A stretch of DNA of 64,000 nucleotides from positions 68,412 through 132,411 of the forward strand of contig JAHHTW010000002.1 in the NCBI GenBank assembly GCA_020024265.1. The letters run 5' to 3'. Within the stretch, counting starts at the first letter, position 1; every line of letters begins with the position of its first letter. Below are positions 7,973-15,796 of this stretch, one piece after another. This DNA is from Anaerotignum sp. Lineage in GTDB: Bacteria; Bacillota; Clostridia; Lachnospirales; Anaerotignaceae. Both the position numbers and the translations under genes were made by a program. The notes beneath the pieces are model-generated. The model saw only the letters and a list, made by a program, of their open reading frames with translations, had not been told where the DNA came from and made no database searches.

Positions 7973-9346
7973 TTATTGTACATAGACAGTCATATACAGT
8001 TGTGCCATTGCATTGACCGGTGTGACATAATCCGTTACCACAACTGCCTTTTTGGTATCTCCTTTTGTCACTGTCACATGTTCCGGTTCAAAATGCTCAA
8101 TCGCCCTGATGGTTTGCAGCTCATTGTGGTGCTTCACAATGTCATTCCACAAAGAAATACGACCAGCATTGTCATTTGGTACTTTGCCCAGATACTTTTT
8201 GCCAAACAAAACAGCAATATCATTTGCAATCTGATCCAAAACACGGATGGTTTGATTGCTTGAGAAGTCCGCTGATTTTTCATCTGTAACAGAAATAAAG
8301 GTATTCACATCCTCCAATACTGCCACATGGCCATCTACCATATGGAACATCAGAGAGCCTTCCAAAATACCGTTTTCCAGTTCTGTTTGTGTGTAATCGG
8401 TATCAATTTGGTATTCCCCATCATATTTCATGTTGGTTGCAGACTTGTTGACCGCAGCACCTGCAATCACACCTGTTACCCATGGAATGAGTGCAGCAAT
8501 GGCATTGCCATCTTCTAATACAGCCTGATTGACAACAGCCTTTCCTGCTATGGTAGCTGTATTTTCTGATACCACACCATTTTTTACACTTACGATGCCT
8601 TCATAATCTGCCAATGTGCGGAAAAGCACCACCTGAAATTTTTTTCCTACATCATCTCGCATTCTTTTACAGAATGATGTAAACAGAGCTGTAATCGTAG
8701 GATTTACGGACATACATCCCATTGCATGAAAGTTGTAGGCTTCTATTTTATCCAGATAGATTTGATATGCTGCATCTGCTACAGCTCCATTCGTCCCCCC
8801 AGTCAGGGGAATTCCTGCACTTGGAGAAAGGGATGCATCGGAAAGGAAATCCACAAAATCATTGGGCTTAAGTTCCGCTGCCTTGGACACCGCTTTCTGC
8901 TCGTCTATCTGCACTGTGTCAAGAAATGTAGATACATCATACAGCAAGGCTTCTTCCTTGCTGTTTTCATTTGCTTCAATGACAATGCGAATATCATTGC
9001 CCCTCGTTCCCGGATGCTTTGCAATGGCATACTTGTTTTTTGCTTTTTCACCGCCTGTATTCAAGCGGAAAAAATGCACTGTTTTGGCATGCAGGAAAAT
9101 CTCCCTGATTGGCTTCAATTCCTCCGCAGTATAGGCATAGCCAAACAGCTTTTGAGAATTTTTCTGAAACTCTGCCAGCTCCACAGTCATTACTTTGTTT
9201 TCCGCTCCCCAATTCATTGCAAGAGGAATGGTTGCAATGCCACGGTCAGAGAGTGTCGCACTGGCATTTGCGACAGAAACAAAATTGATATACGCACCGG
9301 GAAGGATTTTATTTTGCGTTAAAAATGTACCACCACCAAGTGCCAT
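7973..9346 (-). CDS. Contractile tail sheath protein, XkdK-like
   Basis: The protein has 457 residues, close to the family norm. The N-terminus (FLTQNKILPGAYINFVSV, then LSDRGIATIPLAMNWG) is the signature of Firmicutes sheath proteins. The C-terminal domain contains the conserved VLDQIANDIAVLFGKKYLGKVPND stretch. Presence of a sheath gene shows a contractile (myovirus-type) tail. The small 54-residue gene upstream ends two bases before this start. Confidence 0.95.
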   Translation of the reverse strand: MALGGGTFLTQNKILPGAYINFVSVANASATLSDRGIATIPLAMNWGAENKVMTVELAEFQKNSQKLFGYAYTAEELKPIREIFLHAKTVHFFRLNTGGEKAKNKYAIAKHPGTRGNDIRIVIEANENSKEEALLYDVSTFLDTVQIDEQKAVSKAAELKPNDFVDFLSDASLSPSAGIPLTGGTNGAVADAAYQIYLDKIEAYNFHAMGCMSVNPTITALFTSFCKRMRDDVGKKFQVVLFRTLADYEGIVSVKNGVVSENTATIAGKAVVNQAVLEDGNAIAALIPWVTGVIAGAAVNKSATNMKYDGEYQIDTDYTQTELENGILEGSLMFHMVDGHVAVLEDVNTFISVTDEKSADFSSNQTIRVLDQIANDIAVLFGKKYLGKVPNDNAGRISLWNDIVKHHNELQTIRAIEHFEPEHVTVTKGDTKKAVVVTDYVTPVNAMAQLYMTVYVQ

Positions 9347-9347
9347 A

Positions 9348-9512
9348 TTACTTCACCTTACCTTTCATAAAATCATCCAGCAGCTTGTCCACCTGCTCCA
9401 TTGTATATGTTTCCTCTTCTGACAGAAGTACGGAAAGCAAATCTCTGCGCTTTGCATATCTGTCAGATTTTAATATGGTATTTTTGGTAAAAACCACTTT
9501 ATTTTTTGTCAT
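9348..9512 (-). CDS. Small phage protein preceding tail sheath (54 aa)
   Basis: A short frame runs from ATG 9512 to TAA 9348 (54 residues) with an AAAGGAG ribosome site. It encodes MTKNKVVFTKNTILKSDRYA, then RRDLLSVLLSEEETYTMEQV and a DDFMKGKVK tail. I recognise this as the short conserved protein that commonly precedes the tail sheath gene in clostridial prophages; no function is known to me. The last helix (VDKLLDDFMKGKVK) is its most conserved-looking part. Confidence 0.8.
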   Translation of the reverse strand: MTKNKVVFTKNTILKSDRYAKRRDLLSVLLSEEETYTMEQVDKLLDDFMKGKVK

Positions 9513-9516
9513 TGCA

Positions 9517-9945
9517 TCACTCCTTTTCAGTTCTCACATCTGTTTCTAGTGTTTCCATACAGGTTTTTTCCAAATTCTTTCTCATAGGTATCTTGTAATT
9601 CACAAAAAAGTGCAACACATCATCTATGATCTCATAGCTGATATTGGTACCGTGCAGCAAATCTCCGTTTAAGAGTGTGATAAACTCCATAGCAGAAATC
9701 AGCTTTTGTGCAACCGTAAACAGCTCGACATGATCCCCTTGTTTCTTTTGGAAATACTGAATATCAAAAGGATTTTGCTCTATAAACCGCTGTCCAACCA
9801 AAGGCATGATTTCCGGCTTCAATACCGCAATAAAAAAACAAGGCTCTTTCAAACCCTGTTTCACATGATCTTGATATATTTCATAATCATCACCAAAAAT
9901 GCCGTTCAGCTTCACTGCGATTGCTTCCATTGTTTCTTGTATCAC
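9517..9945 (-). CDS. XkdJ/YqbJ-region tail completion protein (DUF6838-like)
   Basis: The protein has about 142 residues. A GTG at 9945 was chosen: it has an AAGGAG site 8 bases upstream and overlaps the preceding stop by 4 bases (GTGA). The MEAIAVKLNGIFGDDYEIY N-terminus and GLKEPCFFIAVLKPE segment match the phage family often annotated as DUF6838 or tail terminator-like. Position between the HK97-gp10-like protein and the sheath fits a tail terminator. Function is inferred from position. Confidence 0.72.
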   Translation of the reverse strand: MIQETMEAIAVKLNGIFGDDYEIYQDHVKQGLKEPCFFIAVLKPEIMPLVGQRFIEQNPFDIQYFQKKQGDHVELFTVAQKLISAMEFITLLNGDLLHGTNISYEIIDDVLHFFVNYKIPMRKNLEKTCMETLETDVRTEKE

Positions 9946-10421
9946 GAAAAACACTCCTTCATGAAATCATACAGCTTTTTTTCCAAAATAGCAGGAGCCT
10001 TCTGTTCCAGCTCCTGTGTGGAAATGGTCAGCATATACCGCCCCTTTACCCAGCTTTGCTTTAATACCATACCACCCTCTGCATCAGGATCATAAACAAA
10101 TCTGTCGCTTTCCCAATGCCCCGGAATAAACCGTCCCGGTTGTTGTCTATGCCCGTATTCCACATAGGAGGCATACACAAGGTTATTGATTAAAACCACT
10201 GTGTAGTGGCTGCCACGATGACCCACAGGCATGATTGCCCAAGCATCACGCAATGTGCCATATACTACAGGTGTTCGCTTTACGGTTTTGCTCAGCAGAC
10301 GTTTTGCAAGGTCTTTGGATGCATTTCTCATAAAGGTATCCAAATCGGCATCCATCAGCTGCTCCAATCGGTGGTTAAGCTGTTGCAGCTGTTGGATATC
10401 GCATCTTCCCCATCTTGCCAT
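9942..10421 (-). CDS. HK97 gp10-like phage protein (XkdI-like)
   Basis: The product has 159 residues. It carries the gp10-family pattern of an N-terminal amphipathic helix, a basic AKRLLSKTVKRTPVVYGTLRDAW segment, and YVEYGHRQQPGRFIPGHW in the middle. This family acts at the head-tail interface or in tail termination. Together with the two genes upstream it forms the connector block between capsid and tail genes. Confidence 0.85.
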   Translation of the reverse strand: MARWGRCDIQQLQQLNHRLEQLMDADLDTFMRNASKDLAKRLLSKTVKRTPVVYGTLRDAWAIMPVGHRGSHYTVVLINNLVYASYVEYGHRQQPGRFIPGHWESDRFVYDPDAEGGMVLKQSWVKGRYMLTISTQELEQKAPAILEKKLYDFMKECFS

Positions 10422-10777
10422 TATGCATACCCCCGAAAAGGTACCAGTGGAATCTCCTGATGCTGTGTGAATACACCAGCTTCACCGCTTTGGGCATATA
10501 TCCATTCTCGTTTTGTTGGATGCAGCCGCTTGACAACGATTTTACAGCCAGCAGGCACGATAACATCAGGAGAAAGAAAGAGTTTGACATTCTGTGCAAT
10601 CGTATCTACATGATCACCATTGGTTGTTGTTATGGTTTCAAAGGATAGCTTACAGGGTTGGTCTGTTATGGTTTCTACTTCTACAAAGCCCGTCAGCTTT
10701 GTTTGTGGATCAGTGCTTTTGAGTTGCTGATAAATGGTACACCGATCCTTCCACAATCTTTCAAGCGGATTGCCCAT
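10421..10777 (-). CDS. XkdH/YqbH-like head-tail connector protein
   Basis: This 118-residue protein (LERLWKDRCTIYQQLKS, then QPCKLSFET and FLSPDVIVPAGCKIVV) matches the YqbH/XkdH family, the SPP1 gp16-like stopper fold of head-closure proteins. Neighbouring genes encode a YqbG-like adaptor (upstream) and a gp10-like protein (downstream), with overlaps of one base or less. The assignment is by motif recall and gene order. Confidence 0.8.
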   Translation of the reverse strand: MGNPLERLWKDRCTIYQQLKSTDPQTKLTGFVEVETITDQPCKLSFETITTTNGDHVDTIAQNVKLFLSPDVIVPAGCKIVVKRLHPTKREWIYAQSGEAGVFTQHQEIPLVPFRGYA

Positions 10778-11161
10778 CTACCACACCAACCTCCTGTATT
10801 GATATAGCTCTTTGCTTCTGCCCAGCAGAGAAGCAATGACAGCATCCAACCGCTGCTCTGGTGTGGAATCTCCTGCACCGATTGCGTATTGAATGTTTGT
10901 ATCACCTTCTTGCAGCTGCTTAATCGCTGGTGCAAGTTCAAACCCTTCTAACTGTCCTATCCCCTTTTTGAAACGCAAATAATCTCCTGCTGCCATAGAA
11001 ACCGCTATGTTTTCCAGTCCATCATGCATAGGCAAAATGGTATTCGTTTCATGCAAAACATGGTATTGTGTGCTTTCCATGATGATATCCAATAAGGGAT
11101 CTTGTGCGGTATCTGCTACGCCAAAAGCTGACAGCAGCGCAATCACCTTTTCTTTCATCAT
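10778..11161 (-). CDS. YqbG-like head-tail adaptor (DUF3199)
   Basis: The protein has about 127 residues, starting at ATG 11161 behind AAAGGCGGTG; a GTG at 11167 is the alternative. It is mostly alpha-helical, with a VIALLSAFGVADTAQDPLLD N-terminus and a C-terminal DAVIASLLGRSKELYQYRRL. This fits the YqbG/gp15-like adaptor family that docks on the portal ring. It is the first gene of the head-tail connector block. Confidence 0.75.
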   Translation of the reverse strand: MMKEKVIALLSAFGVADTAQDPLLDIIMESTQYHVLHETNTILPMHDGLENIAVSMAAGDYLRFKKGIGQLEGFELAPAIKQLQEGDTNIQYAIGAGDSTPEQRLDAVIASLLGRSKELYQYRRLVW

Positions 11162-11175
11162 AGCCACCGCCTTTC

Positions 11176-11472
11176 TTACTTCCCCTTCTTTTTCGGCTTT
11201 TCAGGATTTACCCCCATCAAGGGCACTTCTTCTGCTTCTTCTTTGCTTTCTTCCACACTCTCATCTACCCGAGCCGCTTCCTTGCTTTCCTCTTCCATTG
11301 CTTCTGTAGTTTCCACAGGATCTGCTTCCCCTTCCACAGTATAGCCTTTTTCTCTCAAAATCTCTGCTTTTTTCGTATCATTTGTATATGCTGTACCTTT
11401 ATGGAATACTGCGATACATTTGCCATTGTCCCACACAGTCCCAAATTGCTGTTTTCCGCTTATTTTATACAT
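11176..11472 (-). CDS. Acidic phage protein of unknown function (98 aa)
   Basis: An ordinary GGAGG ribosome site precedes ATG 11472. The N-terminal ~55 residues form a small folded-looking module (GTVWDNGKCIAVFHKGTAYT, then KKAEILREKGYTVEGE). The rest is a highly acidic low-complexity stretch rich in Glu followed by a basic Lys-rich end (KPKKKGK). Similar small proteins lie between capsid and connector genes in clostridial phages. Function is unknown; a capsid-associated role is only positional. Confidence 0.6.
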   Translation of the reverse strand: MYKISGKQQFGTVWDNGKCIAVFHKGTAYTNDTKKAEILREKGYTVEGEADPVETTEAMEEESKEAARVDESVEESKEEAEEVPLMGVNPEKPKKKGK

Positions 11473-11475
11473 CGC

Positions 11476-11724
11476 TTAACCTCCTGCTACTGTTACAGTG
11501 ATTGCTGCTGTACTGTTATCTGTGAATGTCACTGTCCCACCATTGACCTTACCAGAGGAATCTGTCGTCAGTGCAAGAGATTTTACTCCCTTGCCCGCTT
11601 CTCCATTCTCCCCTTTTGGACCAGCTGGTCCAACTTGCTCATTTTGTACAGCCTGCTCTAGCTTATTCAGCTTTTCGGCTGTAATCACATCGCCATCATT
11701 CCAGTTTGTTGGTGTATATGCCAT
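11476..11724 (-). CDS. Head-fibre-like protein with collagen-like GXY segment (82 aa)
   Basis: The N-terminus (YTPTNWNDGDVITAEKLNKLE) is the common anchor motif of Firmicutes phage head fibre and tail fibre proteins. A short collagen-like Gly-X-Y run (GPAGPKGENGEAGKG) follows, then a beta-rich C-terminus (GTVTFTDNSTAAITVTVAGG). A trimeric fibre on the capsid surface is likely, as in phi29-type head fibres. It lies immediately after the major capsid gene, which favours a capsid decoration. Confidence 0.72.
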   Translation of the reverse strand: MAYTPTNWNDGDVITAEKLNKLEQAVQNEQVGPAGPKGENGEAGKGVKSLALTTDSSGKVNGGTVTFTDNSTAAITVTVAGG

Positions 11725-11801
11725 ATCTTTTCCTCACTTTCTGCCTAAAATTGCTGCTCCTACTTTTCCTCTGCCGACTACAGCAGCATCCACAGAGGGT
11801 A

Positions 11802-12764
11802 TTACTCCCCCGTTTTCAATCCTGTGATAGAACCATGCAGAAATGCCGGAGCATGATCCAAACCGATTTCACCATAAATCTGTTTCTTTTCCGCTGCACC
11901 GACTTTTGCAAGGTCTTCCAAGAACAAAGTACCTTTGCCTGGTACGTTCTGGAACACCGGCGCACAAGCAGAAATATCTGCAATCAAAATACGGTCGTTG
12001 GGAACAAAACTGTCATACACAATCCCCAGTTTGAAGAAATCCGTTTCAATTTCTGTGATGTTCATACCACCAACATGACGTGCAGCCGGAGTGTTGTAGC
12101 CCAGCTGTTTTTCATATAATGTAGTCAATCTCTGTTTCTGTTCAGAGCCACAGAACAAAACCATATTCCCAAATGTCGCACCTGCATCAGCCATCGCCTT
12201 ATACAGCTGTTTCAGGATGTCAAGAGACAGTGCTGCACTGCTTGCATCAATCGTGGTACCCTTGCTGCACAAATCAAACATACCTCTTGTTTTATTTGCT
12301 TCGCTCACAGTGCTTGCCTTTGCATATGTTCCATTGAGAAATGTAAATTCCACATCCCTTGCAATCTTTTTCAATCTCTGTGAAATCTGCCAATCCAATT
12401 CAGATGTTGGGTTTGCTGCTTGCCCAGCAGTATTCAAACCAGAGAGCTTACCTTTGTTTGCCATTTTTGCATAGGTCATGCTAATTGTTTCATGGAAAAT
12501 CTGTGTAACATTTGTTTCCTGTGTACGTACCAAAGCGGTTGCAGCAGGTGCGGTCTCAGAAGCCTGTTCTGAAATATTGGGCTGTGCTGCATCCGGAAAT
12601 GCATACAGCTGACCAACTGCAAATTCATCATTTTCTGTCTGTTTTCCACCAGACAAACCACCAATCATAGATAAAAACGGTGTTTGTGTGGGTGATGCGG
12701 TGAACAAATCACCTGCGAAGTTTGGCAGGTTAAATGTTGTACCTGTTCCATTTACGTTTGACAT
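11802..12764 (-). CDS. Major capsid protein (SU10/DUF5309 family)
   Basis: The protein has 320 residues and starts at ATG 12764 behind AAAGGATG. The N-terminus (GTTFNLPNFAGDLFTASPTQ, then TPFLSMIGGL) and the central VTQIFHETISMTYAKMANKGKL are characteristic of the SU10-type HK97-fold capsid family. It follows the scaffold gene and precedes the head-fibre gene. About 75 bases separate its stop from the next gene; a possible GTG-started 19-codon frame there is not supported well enough to call. Confidence 0.9.
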   Translation of the reverse strand: MSNVNGTGTTFNLPNFAGDLFTASPTQTPFLSMIGGLSGGKQTENDEFAVGQLYAFPDAAQPNISEQASETAPAATALVRTQETNVTQIFHETISMTYAKMANKGKLSGLNTAGQAANPTSELDWQISQRLKKIARDVEFTFLNGTYAKASTVSEANKTRGMFDLCSKGTTIDASSAALSLDILKQLYKAMADAGATFGNMVLFCGSEQKQRLTTLYEKQLGYNTPAARHVGGMNITEIETDFFKLGIVYDSFVPNDRILIADISACAPVFQNVPGKGTLFLEDLAKVGAAEKKQIYGEIGLDHAPAFLHGSITGLKTGE

Positions 12765-12806
12765 AGTAAAATCATCCTTTCTTTTTCTTATTCTGTCATT
12801 TACACA

Positions 12807-13448
12807 TTAAAAAAGCTGCACACCATCGGCAGCAGCTTCTCTTTTGATGGCAACAACCAATGCGGCATTGCCTGTTTTTCTGGCATCTGCCAGACGTGTT
12901 TCATAGCCTGCGGTTTTTGCATCTGGTGGCGTGGTCACAACGCCGACAGGGGATGCACCGGAAATGGCAGGCGTAGGATTTGCAGCAGCTTGAAACAAAA
13001 AGCTTGTACTTTCTTCTTTCACCAATTTCCCAATCTCATCTTCCAGACCTGAAATCGTGCCATCCTCTGCCAAAGTTGCCTTTTCCAAAAACGCAGATAA
13101 CAGCGGTTTTACTGTAGCCGGATTGATTGCTTTTGCATCTCTGAGTGCAGCATCAACCGCATTGCCCTTTTTCATTGCATCCATTTCCGCTTCAAAATCT
13201 TTCTTCTGCTTTTCATTGTCCGCTTGCAGCTGAGAAATTGTGTTTTGCAGTTCTTCGTTATTACCAGTAGACTTTTGCAGTATTTCCAGCTGTTTGTCTC
13301 TTTCTTTGATGGTTGCTTTTGCCTTCTTGAGTTCTTCGACCGATTCATCAAAGCGTGTTTTTGGTACAAAGTCTTTCTCTACTTCTCCAAATACCTTTGT
13401 AGCCTGTTCTTCTGTCAGTCCCATTGCAATCAATTCTTCTTTTGTCAT
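12807..13448 (-). CDS. Phage scaffolding protein (gp20/DUF4355 type)
   Basis: The start is ATG 13448 (MTKEELIAMGLTEEQA), chosen for the AGGAGG site just upstream; the longer frame upstream overlaps a terminator hairpin and lacks a ribosome site. The 213-residue product has a long central coiled coil (about residues 30-100), rich in Lys, Glu and Gln, and a small C-terminal domain (AKTAGYETRLADARKTGNAA). That is the usual architecture of scaffolds that are lost from the mature capsid. It is placed directly before the major capsid gene. Confidence 0.88.
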   Translation of the reverse strand: MTKEELIAMGLTEEQATKVFGEVEKDFVPKTRFDESVEELKKAKATIKERDKQLEILQKSTGNNEELQNTISQLQADNEKQKKDFEAEMDAMKKGNAVDAALRDAKAINPATVKPLLSAFLEKATLAEDGTISGLEDEIGKLVKEESTSFLFQAAANPTPAISGASPVGVVTTPPDAKTAGYETRLADARKTGNAALVVAIKREAAADGVQLF

Positions 13449-13470
13449 TGTGTTTACCTCCTTTTTTGTA

Positions 13471-13502
13471 TAAAAAACCACCTCTCGGAAAAACGAGGGT
13501 GG
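13471..13502 (-). terminator. Intrinsic terminator upstream of scaffold gene
   Basis: The minus strand forms CCACCCTCG / CGAGAGGTGG with one bulged base, followed by six T residues. It lies between the small 50-residue gene and the scaffold gene. It probably reduces readthrough from terminase, portal and MuF genes relative to capsid genes, or marks the 5' end of a separate capsid transcript. Confidence 0.7.
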
Positions 13503-13524
13503 CTGAATCATGAAATATTTCATT

Positions 13525-13677
13525 TTAATCATTGATCACGGGTGGAATCAGATACATAGCCCAATCAACAGAAAGCCCAAAAGCAATATCTTCTTCAACT
13601 TCCTTGATAATTTCAGAAATAAGATCTTCTCCCAATCCCATTTTTCGTGCTTCTCTTAAAAATTCTTCTTTGCCCAT
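13525..13677 (-). CDS. Small acidic protein downstream of MuF (50 aa)
   Basis: A frame of 50 codons starts at ATG 13677, inside the last 22 bases of the MuF gene, and ends with TAA at 13525. It encodes MGKEEFLREARKMGLGEDLI, then an acidic helix (IIKEVEEDIAF) and a hydrophobic end (SVDWAMYLIPPVIND). It is not a known family to me. Its overlap with the 3' end of a gene for a MuF protein with a toxin-like metallopeptidase domain makes a cognate immunity role possible, but nothing in the sequence proves it. Confidence 0.5.
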   Translation of the reverse strand: MGKEEFLREARKMGLGEDLISEIIKEVEEDIAFGLSVDWAMYLIPPVIND

Positions 13678-15773
13678 TCAATATACAACCTTTCTATTGT
13701 TTCTCCAATTTCAATTGCCATTGGTCGTGGGTTAGGATTGTTACAATATTCCGACCAACCTTCGGCGATCATTTCAGAGTATAGGTTAGAATTTTTATTA
13801 TTCCATGCATATTCTGAAAGATCATCTTTTATCTGTTCTTTTGTTCTGGAATGAAATAGGTTCTGTATATTTTTCTGCTTATGAACCCCTAGCCAACTGT
13901 CCAATTGATGCCCAAACTCATGGTCAAACACAGATTTCACTGTGGAACAGCTATCTGGATGCCACCTAATCTCAACCTGATAGAGCATAGACTTGGAAGC
14001 TGCTTCAAAGTCTGCATAAAAACCACGGTTCAAGCATATGCCTTGACAAACATCAAATGGTGGTTTTGGAGTCCAACTAGAAGCCATTTCTTTTCCTACC
14101 GAAAGATACTTTCTCACAAAGGAATTTGCTTTCTTATTTGCCCACTTTTCACATTCTTTTTCTGTCCAGTTATAAATATTATTTTGCTTAATCCAATCAA
14201 GTTGTCGTTGAAACTCAATCTGTTTAGCAATAGCATTTCTTTGATGAGATTCACCAACGAAATTAAATTTACTGTTTACCAAATATGGAAAAACCTCACT
14301 CATGTCTAAAAGCCCGTGATTCCAGCCATTAACAGATTCAATGGAAAGACCTTTGTAATCTGCATTGATTCCAAGTATATTTTTACAAAATTCTTCAGCC
14401 TCTTTCAACGTTGAAACATTACTGTAACTAGATGTTCCTGAAGTTTTCAAAAGCTGGAACCTTGCTTTTGCTAAATCTCCACTTACTGTAGGCAAATCAT
14501 TCACAGTCATCTCATACATACGTTCTTGGATTGCTTTGATGTCAACAGTTTTTCTCCATTCTTGCCATGCATCCCTTTCCACAGCATCTGTAAAGTCTGA
14601 AGACGCTAGATAATACCTGTCAACACTTTCTTCCAATGCTGCATATTCATCCTTCAAATCTTCAAAAAATTTTTCCTTTGCCTTGATATCTTCTTTCAAT
14701 TTAAGTATATCGGAGATACCTACTATAGTCAAACCTTCCTTTGATCCACCATCCACAAAAGCCTTTTTCCAGTCCTCATACTTCATGTCAGCAGGAACAT
14801 AATACACATCCCCATCCGCTGTTCTGGCGGCTCTCTCTCCTTCCATATCATCATAGTATGGGCAAGTTGTACCACGGCAATTTGGATGATAGGGGGGCAC
14901 TGTCACACCCGGTTCATGCTGTGAAGCAGGAATGACAACACCATCCAGTGGCTGACAGATGGAGCAAGTACGAGCATCCAGCGTTTCCACAATTTCAATG
15001 CGTTCTACATCAAAATCTTGGTACATTTGATTTCTGGCAACTGCATTGAAGTATGTGGTTTCTGTATGTACCAGTCTATGGGCTTTGTATCTGTCCACAT
15101 GGAATTGTTTTTGAATTGCAGTTACAACCCGTGATAGCGGGTCGCCTCTCAGCATCCCCTGCATCAATTCTTTATGTACGGCATCTACGAAGGCTTTTTT
15201 ATTGCGCCAACAGCGGTCGCTGAATGTCTGCCCGTCAGTCGTCCAAGGTTTTGAAAGTAAGGCTTCCAATTTCCTTTGATTGAGTGCCACAAAATCCCAA
15301 CCAACCCCCAACCCCCTTTGTAGTTCAAACGCTCCATAGGTATATCCGTTTGATACCATATCCCGAAAAAGATGGTCCAGTTCATCCACTCTATTGCCAT
15401 ATAAAAGCTCAATCTGTTGCTGTATTTGCATTTGCACCGCTTCCAGACGGCTGATATGAAACCGTGCAGAAGCATTTTCCAGCCTCCGCATCCATTCTGG
15501 GGAAAGGTTTGCTTGCGATCCGGCTTTGATATACTGCGCTACCGTCCATCTGAATTCTTCCAGCTGTCCGCTGGTTAGTAGCTTTTTGGCATCTGATAGG
15601 CTTATTTGATTGTTTTTTGCAAATCTGCCATACCATGCTTCTATTTCCTTTTTGACAGAAATGGCTGCATCATTGTACAAATCCTCTAGGCTTCGAAGAT
15701 ATGTATCACTTTTCTTGTGAGCAGCATCATCCAAAATCGCAAATCGCCCACGCCAATATTCTGTATGGTTCAT
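13656..15773 (-). CDS. MuF-type minor capsid protein with C-terminal metallopeptidase-like domain
   Basis: The protein has about 705 residues, starting at ATG 15773 with AAAGGTGG upstream (a GTG lies at 15785). Residues ~190-300 carry the phage Mu F-like head morphogenesis domain: KAHRLVHTETTYFNAVARNQ, TCSICQPLDG and HPNCRG. After a ~90-residue coiled linker, the C-terminal ~300 residues form a separate domain with HEFGHQLD near residues 618-625 and EMIAEGWSEY near 670. This is a gluzincin-like zinc-binding layout (two His, a catalytic Glu, then a downstream Glu). MuF fused to polymorphic toxin domains is a known theme in temperate phages. The metallopeptidase assignment is by motif. Confidence 0.82.
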   Translation of the reverse strand: MNHTEYWRGRFAILDDAAHKKSDTYLRSLEDLYNDAAISVKKEIEAWYGRFAKNNQISLSDAKKLLTSGQLEEFRWTVAQYIKAGSQANLSPEWMRRLENASARFHISRLEAVQMQIQQQIELLYGNRVDELDHLFRDMVSNGYTYGAFELQRGLGVGWDFVALNQRKLEALLSKPWTTDGQTFSDRCWRNKKAFVDAVHKELMQGMLRGDPLSRVVTAIQKQFHVDRYKAHRLVHTETTYFNAVARNQMYQDFDVERIEIVETLDARTCSICQPLDGVVIPASQHEPGVTVPPYHPNCRGTTCPYYDDMEGERAARTADGDVYYVPADMKYEDWKKAFVDGGSKEGLTIVGISDILKLKEDIKAKEKFFEDLKDEYAALEESVDRYYLASSDFTDAVERDAWQEWRKTVDIKAIQERMYEMTVNDLPTVSGDLAKARFQLLKTSGTSSYSNVSTLKEAEEFCKNILGINADYKGLSIESVNGWNHGLLDMSEVFPYLVNSKFNFVGESHQRNAIAKQIEFQRQLDWIKQNNIYNWTEKECEKWANKKANSFVRKYLSVGKEMASSWTPKPPFDVCQGICLNRGFYADFEAASKSMLYQVEIRWHPDSCSTVKSVFDHEFGHQLDSWLGVHKQKNIQNLFHSRTKEQIKDDLSEYAWNNKNSNLYSEMIAEGWSEYCNNPNPRPMAIEIGETIERLYIEWAKKNF

Positions 15774-15796
15774 GGGCAATCCCACCTTTCTTATAT

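Noticed and set aside
9942..10460. Plus-strand frames 10206-10460 and 10231-10470 as possible genes.
   Set aside because: They lie opposite the gp10-like and connector genes and carry no ribosome sites.
11725..11801. A GTG-started 19-codon frame between the major capsid and head-fibre genes.
   Set aside because: A G-rich stretch lies upstream, but the peptide is too short and featureless to call without comparative data.
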